Part shown: piece after piece, positions 24,707-32,783 of the stretch
How the letters are laid out: every line of letters begins with the position of its first letter
How positions within the stretch are numbered: position 1 is the stretch's first letter
Source: Bdellovibrionales bacterium
GTDB taxonomy: Bacteria; Bdellovibrionota; UBA1018
Direction of reading: 5' to 3'
DNA: 64,000 nt
Assembly: GCA_018266355.1 (NCBI GenBank)
Contig: JAFEAP010000005.1
Coordinates: forward strand, 244,546-308,545
Position numbers and translations under genes: made by a program
Notes under the pieces: model-generated
Database searches by the model: none
What the model saw: only the letters and a program-made list of their open reading frames with translations
Told to the model about the DNA's origin: nothing

Positions 24707-24733
24707 AACTAGCGGATATTAATACGCATTTCT

Positions 24734-24812
24734 GAAAGGCCTCTTTCCGTCTCGCCTGGGCGTCGCCAACGTCCAAGGAACCGCGAGCCGGAAGGAGGCC
24801 TTTCTGCTTTTT
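24734..24812 (+). terminator. Flagellin terminator
   Basis: GAAAGGCCTC (24734-24743) pairs with GAGGCCTTTC (24795-24804). The adjoining TTTCCG/CGGAA and inner CTCGC/GCGAG (24751-24755 with 24783-24787) extend the stem. A T-run ends at 24812. Confidence 0.8.
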
Positions 24813-24854
24813 AGTCTCCTCTCACCGAACGGGCTCTGTTATGACTGCCCGCGC

Positions 24855-25589
24855 ATGCCCGCCCGAACTCCCCTTTCCGCCGAACGCCTGCCGCTCACGC
24901 ACCCGGATTATAAATACGGGCTCGCGCGCAACCCTTACTCGGCGAAGCTCCGCGAGTTCCCGTCGCTCGCCTATTCCGACAACGCGACGGAAACCTACGC
25001 GGGCGCCTGGCGCGAGAAATTCGGGATTCCCGGCGCCGGCCGCGAACTCCACGTGGAGATCGGCTGCAACACCGGTCACGTGACCCGCGCATGGGCCGCG
25101 GAGAATCCGGAGAAGCTCTACATCGGGATCGACTGGAAATTTAAGATCATCCACCGGGGCGCGGAAAAGACCGCCGAGAAGGGCCTCCGAAACCTCCTCT
25201 TCTTCCGCGCGAACGTCGAGCGCCTCCGCTTCATGTTCGGCGCGGGCGAGGTCGACGCGCTCTACCTCTATTTCCCCGATCCCTGGCCGAAGAAAGCCCA
25301 GTGGAAGAATCGCTTCCTGAAGGAGTCCACCCTCCGCGAAGCCGCGCGCGTCGTCCGCCCGGGCGGTCTCTTCCACATCAAGACCGATCACGACGGCTAT
25401 TACGAGTGGATGCGGGACGCGTTCGCGAAAGTCGGCGATGTTTGGGAAATCGAACGCGAAACGACCGATCTGCACGCAGGCAACCCGGATGCGGGGAAAC
25501 TCGAGATCCCGGCGGTCACCCTTTTCGAAAAGCTCTTCATCAAGGACGGGATCAAGATCAAGAGCGCCTGGTTGAGACGGCGGGGCTGA
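24855..25589 (+). CDS. trmB: tRNA (guanine-N7-)-methyltransferase
   Basis: TrmB makes m7G46 in tRNA using S-adenosylmethionine. The 244-residue protein has the SAM-binding motif HVEIGCNTGHVTRAWA, GIDWKF, and the catalytic/substrate block YLYFPDPWPKKAQWKNRF, followed by GGLFHIKTDHDGYYEWM. These are diagnostic. The ATG at 24855 has no obvious ribosome-binding site. The gene stands alone between the flagellin terminator and a convergent membrane protein gene. Confidence 0.95.
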   Translation: MPARTPLSAERLPLTHPDYKYGLARNPYSAKLREFPSLAYSDNATETYAGAWREKFGIPGAGRELHVEIGCNTGHVTRAWAAENPEKLYIGIDWKFKIIHRGAEKTAEKGLRNLLFFRANVERLRFMFGAGEVDALYLYFPDPWPKKAQWKNRFLKESTLREAARVVRPGGLFHIKTDHDGYYEWMRDAFAKVGDVWEIERETTDLHAGNPDAGKLEIPAVTLFEKLFIKDGIKIKSAWLRRRG

Positions 25590-25655
25590 AGCGGCCGCCG
25601 AAGCCGAATCGGTATCTGAATCTGTTTTGTTTTCAGTCGCCGTGACGAAGCCGAT

Positions 25656-26573
25656 TTACTTTCGACCGGTGGCCGGCGTCGACTTCGGTTTCTCGATCGC
25701 GCGGTCCATCGCGTCCGTATCGAGCGTCATCGAGTAATCCCGGCCGTTCTTGCGGAAGCACATCACGCCGACGCCTCCGAGGAATCCCGCGCCGGCACCC
25801 CACGCGATCTCGCGTTCCATCCGCGACTTCTCTTCCTCGCCGTCGTGCACGCGCTCCGGGTTCTCGGCGTCGAGCCCCCGCTGCTGGAGCGTGAAGAACC
25901 CGCGACCGAGCCCCGCTCCGGCGACGGTGCCGACGACGGCGGCGAGGTAGCAGAACTTCGTCGGACCGCCCGCCTCGAAGCCCATGCTCTCGAGCATCTC
26001 GCGAACCGTTTTCGAATCGACGTGATCCGCGATCACCCGCAGCGTATCCGACATCACGTCTTCCGCCCGCGCCTTCGCGATCCAGCTCATGTTCGAGGCG
26101 ACGAAGTCGAGGAACGCGATCCCGCTCGGATCCGATTCGCCCGCGGCGATTCCCTTGATCTTGAGGTCCTTCATCTCGAGTTCGAGTTTCCCGAGCACGT
26201 TCCGGTGGAACCGGACGGCGACGGAGAGGTCGTCGATCCGCGCGGTGACGAACTCTCCCGGCTTCAGCGCCGTGCCGGCGTTATTGAACGCCCGGTCGAG
26301 CGCGGCGTGGTACTTCGCCCAGCTCGCGTCCCGATCGACGATCGCGTGCTGCACGCGCGAAGTCTCGATGAGCGATCGAAGTCGCTCGGGTAAGGTCGCC
26401 TTCATCTGGAGGATATTCGAAAGGAAAGAAGGACAAACCTTCCGTTCGATCTCCTTCAGCCACGTCGACTGCCACCAAGGCGTTCCGCGACCGCCGCCCG
26501 CCGCGAACGCGGAGGTGGCGGTGAGAACACCGAGCGTCAGTCCGAGAATGCGAAGGAATCCGGGGCGCCCCAT
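25656..26573 (-). CDS. Hypothetical exported/membrane protein
   Basis: A 305-residue protein with a signal peptide ending near TATSAFA. The middle is a largely helical soluble region. Two Gly/Ala-rich hydrophobic segments follow near the C-terminus (VVGTVAGAGLGRGFF and WGAGAGFLGGVGVMCF), which look like a membrane hairpin. The frame stays open far upstream, but the ATG at 26573 sits exactly at the signal peptide. No family recognised. It is divergent from the glutathione peroxidase gene. Confidence 0.7.
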   Translation of the reverse strand: MGRPGFLRILGLTLGVLTATSAFAAGGGRGTPWWQSTWLKEIERKVCPSFLSNILQMKATLPERLRSLIETSRVQHAIVDRDASWAKYHAALDRAFNNAGTALKPGEFVTARIDDLSVAVRFHRNVLGKLELEMKDLKIKGIAAGESDPSGIAFLDFVASNMSWIAKARAEDVMSDTLRVIADHVDSKTVREMLESMGFEAGGPTKFCYLAAVVGTVAGAGLGRGFFTLQQRGLDAENPERVHDGEEEKSRMEREIAWGAGAGFLGGVGVMCFRKNGRDYSMTLDTDAMDRAIEKPKSTPATGRK

Positions 26574-26690
26574 CCCATCGAGTGTAGCACTCCCGCTTCG
26601 CGGCGCGAGATAGGCGGAAATTGCCGAGCGGACCCGAAAGGTGTAACCCCATTCCATCCCCGCCCGTATGTCCCTAGCACGGAGATCTCC

Positions 26691-27269
26691 ATGAAAAACC
26701 TTTCCACGATCGCGGCCCTGATCCTGACGCTGACCTGCACTGCGTCTGGTTCTGTATCGGCCTCTGCCCCCTCCCCGAAGTCCGTCTACGACTTCCAGAT
26801 CACCCGAATCAACGGCCCGAAAAAACCGGAGAAGCTCGCCGACTACAAAGGCAAGGTCGCCCTCTTCGTGAACGTGGCGAGCCAGTGCGGTTTCACGCCC
26901 CAATACAAGGGCCTCGAGGCCCTCTACGAGAAGTACGGCAAGGACGGATTCGTCATCCTCGGGTTCCCGTCGAACGACTTCGGCGCCCAAGAACCGGGTT
27001 CGGCCGAGGAGATCAAGAGCTTTTGCGAACGGAACTACAAGGTGACGTTCCCGCTTTTCGAGAAGGCGCCCGTGAGCGGAAACCGCATTCAGCCGCTCTA
27101 CGCGTTCCTCGTCGAAAACGCGCCCTGGAAAGGGGCCGTCGGATGGAACTTTGAGAAATTCCTCGTCGGCCGCGACGGGAAGATCGTCGGCCGCTACCGC
27201 TCGAAGGTGAAGCCGGAAGACGCCGAACTCACCACGGCGATCGAAACGGCGCTGAAGGCGAAACCCTGA
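26691..27269 (+). CDS. Glutathione peroxidase family protein (Cys type, exported)
   Basis: Reduces hydrogen or lipid peroxides. The 192-residue product has an N-terminal signal peptide of ~25 residues, so it acts in the envelope. Catalytic Cys lies in NVASQCGFT, Gln in FGAQEPGS, and Trp-Asn in WNFEKFLVG, giving the family tetrad. A second Cys in KSFCERNYKVTFPLF sits where the resolving Cys of thioredoxin-dependent family members occurs, so thioredoxin is as likely a reductant as glutathione. gshA lies about 8 kb away. Confidence 0.93.
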   Translation: MKNLSTIAALILTLTCTASGSVSASAPSPKSVYDFQITRINGPKKPEKLADYKGKVALFVNVASQCGFTPQYKGLEALYEKYGKDGFVILGFPSNDFGAQEPGSAEEIKSFCERNYKVTFPLFEKAPVSGNRIQPLYAFLVENAPWKGAVGWNFEKFLVGRDGKIVGRYRSKVKPEDAELTTAIETALKAKP

Positions 27270-27321
27270 GCGGGCGAATCCTTTACTAATCCCCTTCGGA
27301 GGAGTTAAACCGGGAAGGTCT

Positions 27322-28413
27322 ATGACCACTCCCGAGTCTCCGCTTGCGAACGAACGTCCGGCAGTCCGCCTCTGGCTCGTCGCGATTTGCGTGCTGATCG
27401 TCGCCATGGTTTCGATCGGCGGCGTGACCCGTCTTACGGGTTCCGGCCTCTCGATCACGGATTGGAATCCGATCATGGGCGCGATCCCGCCGCTCACCCA
27501 CGAAGCTTGGGAAGCGGCGTTCGCGAAATACCGCGAGATCCCGCAGTACCGCATCGTGAACCCGGCGATGGACCTCTCCGCCTTCAAATCGATCTTTTTC
27601 TGGGAATGGTTCCACCGCCTCGTCGGCCGACTGATCGGCGTCGTCGCGTTCCTTCCCGGCGCCTACTTTTGGGCGCGCGGTCGGATCTCGAAGCGCCTCG
27701 CGATGCGGGTCCTCGTCGGCGTCGCGCTCGGCGGGCTCCAGGGCGCGCTCGGCTGGTTCATGGTGAAATCGGGCCTCTCCGAACGCACGAGCGTGAGCCA
27801 TTTCCGGCTGGCCGCCCACCTCTCGCTCGCGCTCCTGATCCTCTCCTACTTCGTTTGGCTCACTCGCTCGGTCTTCACGGGCGACCGTCCGCTCCCCGCG
27901 TCCGAAGCGACCGCCTACGCCTTCCTCCGTCCGAAGTTCCGATGGGTCGTCCTCCTCTTCGCGCTCCAAATCATCTACGGCGCTTTCGTCGCCGGGCTGA
28001 AAGCGGGCTTCGCGTTCAATACCTTCCCGCTGATGGACGGCTCCCTCGTGCCCGGCAACCTCCTCGCGCTCGAGCCGGCGTGGTCGAACCCGTTCGAAAA
28101 CCCCGCGACCGTCCAATGGATCCACCGGACCTTGGGTTGGACCGCGTTCTTCGTCGCGAACGGACTCTGGCTCGTCTTGCGATTCCGGAAACGCGCTCCC
28201 CGCGGGCCGCTCCGGTTCTGGACGACCGCGCTCGCCCACATGACGATCGCTCAGTTCACGCTCGGGGTGCTGACGCTGATTTTCGTCGTCCCGATCGCGC
28301 TCGGGGGGATCCATCAGCTCGGTGCGGCGATCCTCGTCGTCCTCCTCACGATTCTCGGGCACACCCTGCACCGTAATACGAACGGCGAAGTTGACGCTCC
28401 GTATCGTGATTGA
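27322..28413 (+). CDS. ctaA: Heme A synthase (CtaA/COX15)
   Basis: Converts heme O to heme A for aa3-type cytochrome oxidases; integral membrane enzyme. The 363-residue sequence shows eight hydrophobic segments and the family signature GGVTRLTGSGLSITDWNP near the N-terminus, with conserved heme-ligand His in WEWFHRLVGR, SHFRLAAHLSLAL, WIHRTLGW and GGIHQLGA. This is the COX15-like type. The presence of heme A implies an aerobic terminal oxidase elsewhere in the genome. A 50-residue membrane protein follows on the same strand. Confidence 0.94.
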   Translation: MTTPESPLANERPAVRLWLVAICVLIVAMVSIGGVTRLTGSGLSITDWNPIMGAIPPLTHEAWEAAFAKYREIPQYRIVNPAMDLSAFKSIFFWEWFHRLVGRLIGVVAFLPGAYFWARGRISKRLAMRVLVGVALGGLQGALGWFMVKSGLSERTSVSHFRLAAHLSLALLILSYFVWLTRSVFTGDRPLPASEATAYAFLRPKFRWVVLLFALQIIYGAFVAGLKAGFAFNTFPLMDGSLVPGNLLALEPAWSNPFENPATVQWIHRTLGWTAFFVANGLWLVLRFRKRAPRGPLRFWTTALAHMTIAQFTLGVLTLIFVVPIALGGIHQLGAAILVVLLTILGHTLHRNTNGEVDAPYRD

Positions 28414-28446
28414 AAAACGGGTTCGAATCGGTCAATCTCTAGGTCT

Positions 28447-28599
28447 ATGGACCAAGCGAAAGAACTCGTCGATAAAATCCTCTCGAACCAAGTCACCGGC
28501 TTTTTCTTCGTCCTCGCCTGTGCGGTCGGAGCGGTGATCGGCATCGCCGGATCCTACTGGGTCGCCTTCCAACTCGCGATCCTCGTCGGCGCTTACTGA
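28447..28599 (+). CDS. 50-residue membrane protein
   Basis: An ATG at 28447 opens a 50-codon frame: a charged amphipathic start (MDQAKELVDKILSNQ), then one long hydrophobic stretch interrupted by SYWVAF. It follows ctaA by 33 bases on the same strand and ends seven bases inside the end of the convergent kinase gene. Its clear membrane pattern argues for a real gene; function is unknown. Confidence 0.6.
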   Translation: MDQAKELVDKILSNQVTGFFFVLACAVGAVIGIAGSYWVAFQLAILVGAY

Positions 28600-29729
28600 G
28601 TTTCCCGCGCCACGTTCTTTTCCGCGCGTTCCGCCGGTTCGCGATTACCCACCCGAAGCCCGTTCCCGAGCACGCCGTTCGCCGCCGGTAAAGGAAGCTC
28701 GACGAAGAAGCGGCTACCTTTTCCTAAGGTCGATTCCACGCGGATCGTTCCGCCGTGCGCGCGCACGATCGCCGACGCGATGAAAAGCCCGAGGCCCGTT
28801 CCCCGATGCGCGGTCTCGCGAGCCTGCCAGTAGCGATCGAAGAGACGGCCGAGGTCTTCCTCGGGGATGCCCGCCCCCTCGTCGGAAACCACGAAGCACG
28901 CGCGATCGGCGGCGCGCTCGAGCCGGAGCTCGACCACTCCGCCGCGTGGAGAAAACTTCACCGCGTTCGTGAGCAGGTTACAGATCACTCGCATGAGCTC
29001 GGCGTTATCCGCGTAGATCGGGAAAGCCGGGGCGGCGATCGCCGTGCGCAGTTCGACTCCAGAATTCAGCGCTTGGACGGAAACCGTGCGAACGGCGTCC
29101 AGGACGAGATCCTCCCCGTTTCCCCACTCCGCTTTCACGCGGAAATGGCCGGAGCGGATCTTTTCGGTATCGAGAAGGTCGCCGATGAGCCGGTCCATTC
29201 GGCCGGTCGCCCCTTCGATCTGCGCGGCGATCTTCGCCACTCGCTCCGGCGCGGGGTGCTCGCCCATACGGCCGAGAATGCTCGCGTTCAGGCGGATCCC
29301 GGAAAGCGGATTGCGCAAATCGTGCGCGACGACGTTCAGCATCTGTTGGCGAAGATCGGCCATGCGGTCGAGCTCGACGACGAGCGAGCGAAGCTTCGCG
29401 ATGACCGAACTCATGCCCGCGGCGAAAAGTAAGTCGACGGTGAGGTCGAGGAATCCCGGGACCGAGCGCATGAGCGCGTGGGTCGGCGCGATGAAGAAGA
29501 AGTCGATCGCGAGCGCGGCGACGATCGCCGTCACGATCGAAGGGCCGAAGCCGCCGAAAAGCGCACTGAACGCAATCGCCGCGACGTCGAACGCGAGCAC
29601 TGTCCCCGTTCCGGCCTTCCAAGTCTCGACCATGCCGATCGCCCCGACGGCGAGGCCCGCGCTCAAGACGGCGGCGCCGTAGCGCACCGTCCAGGAACGT
29701 TTCGCCGTGAGGAGGTTCATCCAATCCAT
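28593..29729 (-). CDS. Membrane sensor histidine kinase with DUF4118-like N-terminus
   Basis: A 378-residue kinase. Four closely spaced membrane helices (about 18-105) resemble the DUF4118 region of KdpD. The phosphoacceptor motif is NVVAHDLRNPLSGIRL, with His near 140, followed by an ATPase domain with N (NLLTNAVKFSP), G1 (DEGAGIP), F (LFDRYWQA) and G2 (GTGLGLFIA) boxes. No response regulator is adjacent, so it is an orphan; the OmpR-type regulator at 46609-47286 is one candidate partner in the window. Confidence 0.9.
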   Translation of the reverse strand: MDWMNLLTAKRSWTVRYGAAVLSAGLAVGAIGMVETWKAGTGTVLAFDVAAIAFSALFGGFGPSIVTAIVAALAIDFFFIAPTHALMRSVPGFLDLTVDLLFAAGMSSVIAKLRSLVVELDRMADLRQQMLNVVAHDLRNPLSGIRLNASILGRMGEHPAPERVAKIAAQIEGATGRMDRLIGDLLDTEKIRSGHFRVKAEWGNGEDLVLDAVRTVSVQALNSGVELRTAIAAPAFPIYADNAELMRVICNLLTNAVKFSPRGGVVELRLERAADRACFVVSDEGAGIPEEDLGRLFDRYWQARETAHRGTGLGLFIASAIVRAHGGTIRVESTLGKGSRFFVELPLPAANGVLGNGLRVGNREPAERAEKNVARETQ

Positions 29730-29838
29730 CTCTTCCAGACTACGCCGATTCCCCGGAACATGAAGGCTAGTTTTTTCTCGGAAAACTATGGATTAAATGC
29801 GCCTCATGCCGCGATGGATTTTCGCAGTGAAATCGCGC

Positions 29839-31137
29839 TCAGGGCATGTAGCGGAAGTTCACGAAGATCTTTTCACCGTTTTTAATCTGCACGGTTTTCG
29901 GAGGCAGTGCGCCCGGAATGCCGATCGGCTGAATCCGGACGGAATAAGTTCCCTCGGTCACGGGAATGCGCGCGACTTCGAGATCCTTCGGAAGAAGATT
30001 CCATGATCGCGTATCGGCCTGGTCCGCGGCGTACATCGCGTATGCGAGGAGCGCACCGATCCCGCTGTTGTTCGTCTTGCTGTCGATGACCGCGCCGATC
30101 GCGTGCTTCGCGACCACGCCGCCGATCTTCTTCGCGAGGATCCCGCCCCATTTCTCCTTGAGGTTCTGGATCGCGACGGCTTCGACGTCCATCAGCTTGC
30201 TCGTCTTTTCGCGGCCGACCTCGGCGCCGCTCGCGGCGTTCGTGACGATCGCCTCGCCGCCGGTGACCGGATTGTACCGAGGCTCGAATTTCGGCACGGA
30301 GGGGAAATTCGGCTCCGGGACTTTCTTCGGAGAGATCCCGTTCTGGAAGATGACGACGATTTCGCCGGGCCGCTCCGGGGAAACCCGGCGCTTGAGCTCC
30401 GCCTTTTCCTTGTCCGTGATCTTATACTTCTCTTCGAGCCGCGCGAGATCGTCTCGGTTCTTCAGCTTCCACGCCATCGCCCAGAGGTCGCGGCCGATCC
30501 CGCTCCAGTCCGGCAGCAGATCGGCGACGAGCTTGTAGTCGACGTTCGCGTCGTTCCAGTTCCGGTCGGCCTCGTAGAGAGTGCCCGAGAGGTAACGTGC
30601 GAAGGCGTTTTGTTTGTAGTTCCGCTTTCCCTCGGTCGTCATGAGGTAGAGCTTCCGATTCACCCGCTTCGCCTCGACGATTGCGTCCTCGCGCTTCCCG
30701 ATCATCGCGTAGTCCATCGCGAGATAGGCCGAGATGAGGACGTTCTCGAAGTCCTCTCCCTTGTACTGCTTCACCGTATCGCTCACGAGAAGGGTCGAGG
30801 CCTCCGTCGAGAGCGAGGTGTAATCCTTGATCTCGACCGCCTGATCGGCGAGGCGGAAATACTTGATCGATTCGTCGTATTTCCCGGCCGTGTGGAGCGA
30901 GAGCCCGAGGTCGAGGAGGTAAAGGAGACCGTCCTTTCCTTCGAGGGTCTCCTTCTCGAAGCCTTTCTGCGCCCGTTCGGCCGCGCCGACGTAATCGCCC
31001 GCGCGGAACTTCGCGTCGATCTCGGTGTCCTTCATCCGCGCGGACGAACATCCGACGAGCAGCGCGAGACCGAGGGTCACCGCCACGGACCGAAAACCGA
31101 AAACGAACCGAAACGGGTCCTGAAGCGCCGAACTCAA
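29839..31137 (-). CDS. COG3014-type TPR lipoprotein
   Basis: A 432-residue lipoprotein (signal ending ALLVGC). TPR-like repeats occupy about 40-240, and a C-terminal domain contains a conserved PVTEGTYSVRIQPIG beta segment. Layout and the immediate upstream LpoB gene fit the COG3014 family, which travels with LpoB-type proteins. The start read here is a TTG, so the N-terminus is uncertain. It probably functions at the outer membrane with the penicillin-binding protein activator; this is inferred from context. Confidence 0.8.
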   Translation of the reverse strand: MSSALQDPFRFVFGFRSVAVTLGLALLVGCSSARMKDTEIDAKFRAGDYVGAAERAQKGFEKETLEGKDGLLYLLDLGLSLHTAGKYDESIKYFRLADQAVEIKDYTSLSTEASTLLVSDTVKQYKGEDFENVLISAYLAMDYAMIGKREDAIVEAKRVNRKLYLMTTEGKRNYKQNAFARYLSGTLYEADRNWNDANVDYKLVADLLPDWSGIGRDLWAMAWKLKNRDDLARLEEKYKITDKEKAELKRRVSPERPGEIVVIFQNGISPKKVPEPNFPSVPKFEPRYNPVTGGEAIVTNAASGAEVGREKTSKLMDVEAVAIQNLKEKWGGILAKKIGGVVAKHAIGAVIDSKTNNSGIGALLAYAMYAADQADTRSWNLLPKDLEVARIPVTEGTYSVRIQPIGIPGALPPKTVQIKNGEKIFVNFRYMP

Positions 31138-31155
31138 ACGGATTTCCGCGCGGAC

Positions 31156-31764
31156 TTAGAGTCCAACTTTCCTTTTGCGGTACTGCTTCCGAACTTCCTT
31201 CTCCTCGGTGCAGTCGATTTCGGAACTCTCGGTGTTCACGAGGTTCATCGTGAGCTTGTAGTAAATGAACTTGTCGTTTCCGACCTGCTGGATGTTCGTG
31301 GCCATCGAGCCGCGCATGACGTAATCGGCGCCCGTCTGCTTGCCGCGCTTTTTCTGCTTGTCCTTCGCGACGTTCCCGGCTTCGTTGTAGCGGTATTCTT
31401 CGTCGAGCTTCTCGCGCGCGTCGGCGTCGATGAACTTCACGCGCCGGGACTTGATCAACGCCGTGCGGATCTTGTCCGTGAGCGAAGACATATCGATGTG
31501 TTCTTCGGTGTTGTTCTTCACTTGATCGACCATGACGACCGGGCGTTTATCGGCGCCGATCTCCGGGCAAGCGACGATCGATTTCACGATCGTGTCGGAC
31601 ATCTGCTGCATGTCGGCTTCGTTGAATTTGTCGTCGAGGAGCTCGACGCGCGTCGGGTCGTCGTAAGCACCTTGAGTGAACGCCTTCGGACCGCCGCAGG
31701 CGGTGAGGCCGAGAAGGGAGCCGAGAACGACGACGAAAAGCTTACGATCGAAAGCGTGACGCAT
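31156..31764 (-). CDS. lpoB: LpoB-like penicillin-binding protein activator
   Basis: LpoB is an outer-membrane lipoprotein that reaches through the cell wall to stimulate PBP1B. The 202-residue protein has a lipoprotein signal (GLTACG) and the LpoB-type domain: VVMVDQVKNNTEEHIDM, LTDKIRTALIKSRRVKFID, then GADYVMRGSM and YYKLTMNLVNTES. It is the first gene of the pair with the COG3014 lipoprotein (18-base gap). The activated synthase is not in the window. Confidence 0.85.
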   Translation of the reverse strand: MRHAFDRKLFVVVLGSLLGLTACGGPKAFTQGAYDDPTRVELLDDKFNEADMQQMSDTIVKSIVACPEIGADKRPVVMVDQVKNNTEEHIDMSSLTDKIRTALIKSRRVKFIDADAREKLDEEYRYNEAGNVAKDKQKKRGKQTGADYVMRGSMATNIQQVGNDKFIYYKLTMNLVNTESSEIDCTEEKEVRKQYRKRKVGL

Positions 31765-31910
31765 AGATTCATCTCCTGCCGTGGAAGGCGTCCTGCCATT
31801 TAAAGGCGATCTCCCCGGAACGGCAAGGACGGACGGGCCCGTCGCGCCGCGAAAACGGCGAATTGTTCCCTGGAATCCCCGCTATCCCTATGTTTTGCTT
31901 TCACTTTGGA

Positions 31911-32783
31911 ATGAACACCTCGGAGCTTTCACCGTCAGAGCGCTCGATTCTGAATCGCCCGCTCCTCTTCGTCCAAGGAAAGGGAGGCGTCGGCAAATCC
32001 ACCCTCGCCGTCGCGATGGCGCGCCTCCTCTCCGCGAAACACCGGACGCTCCTCATCTCGATCGAAGATCCGCTTCGGCCCGCGTACGACCTCCGGAAGC
32101 TTTCCCCGACGCTCGATCACTTGAACAACGAAGCGACGGCCGCGTTCGAAGAGTACGCCGGGCGAAAGATCGGCGCGCCGAATCTCGTGAAAGTTTTCCT
32201 CCAAAATCGGTTCATGCGTTACCTCGCGAAAGCCGCGCCCGGCATCCGCGAGCTCGTCTTGATCGGGAAGATCTGGTTCGAAACGCGGAACTACGAACGC
32301 GTCGTCGTCGACATGCCCGCCACGGGCCACGGCCTGACGCTTTTCCAATCGCTCTTCAACTGGGGCACCCTCTTCGCCGGCAGCCCGCTCGCGAAGGACG
32401 CCGCCGCGATGGTCTCGACGCTTTCCGATCCGGCCCAAGTCGGCCACCTGATCGTTTCCCTGCCCGAGGAGATGCCGCTCGTCGAATCCCTCGAACTTCG
32501 CACCGAACTGCGCCGGATCTTCCCGAAGGCCGAATGCGCCCTCGCGGTGAACCGCCGATTCCCGCGCGCGGGCGTCGCCCAGAAGTTCCCCGAGGATCGG
32601 CCGTTCGCCGTGACGATGGAGGAACACGCCGCCCGGAAAGCCGGCCTCGAGGCGGACAATCTCGAGCTCTGGAAGGGCGAACCGCGCCTCGAAATCCCGT
32701 TCCTTCCGCCGACGCCCGAAAACGCGTTCGAAACGATCGCGACCGGCGTGACGGAATTCCTCCGCGCGAAGGCGGCGATATGA
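31911..32783 (+). CDS. Get3/ArsA-like ATPase, subunit 1 (with signature lysine)
   Basis: A 290-residue P-loop ATPase of the SIMIBI class. The deviant Walker A reads GKGGVGKST (23-31), including the signature Lys24 that in this class contacts ATP of the partner subunit. The switch-II/ArsA signature is VVVDMPATGHGL (134-142). It lacks an obvious duplicated half, so it must dimerise. The stop overlaps the next ATPase start (ATGA), pointing to a heteromer. The start is the ATG at 31911; an in-frame ATG at 31890 is possible. Substrate unknown: neither arsenite genes nor tail-anchored proteins are evident nearby. Confidence 0.88.
   Translation: MNTSELSPSERSILNRPLLFVQGKGGVGKSTLAVAMARLLSAKHRTLLISIEDPLRPAYDLRKLSPTLDHLNNEATAAFEEYAGRKIGAPNLVKVFLQNRFMRYLAKAAPGIRELVLIGKIWFETRNYERVVVDMPATGHGLTLFQSLFNWGTLFAGSPLAKDAAAMVSTLSDPAQVGHLIVSLPEEMPLVESLELRTELRRIFPKAECALAVNRRFPRAGVAQKFPEDRPFAVTMEEHAARKAGLEADNLELWKGEPRLEIPFLPPTPENAFETIATGVTEFLRAKAAI

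Noticed and set aside
26574..27587. Upstream extension of the 25656-26573 gene
   Set aside because: The frame stays open but crosses the whole glutathione peroxidase gene in antisense; the signal peptide begins at 26573.
28419..28429. GGTTCGAATC, resembling a tRNA T-loop, after ctaA
   Set aside because: No acceptor stem, anticodon arm or paired T-stem can be drawn around it.
30103..31803. A 566-codon plus-strand frame
   Set aside because: Antisense to the COG3014 and LpoB lipoprotein genes, both of which have clear signals and conserved domains.
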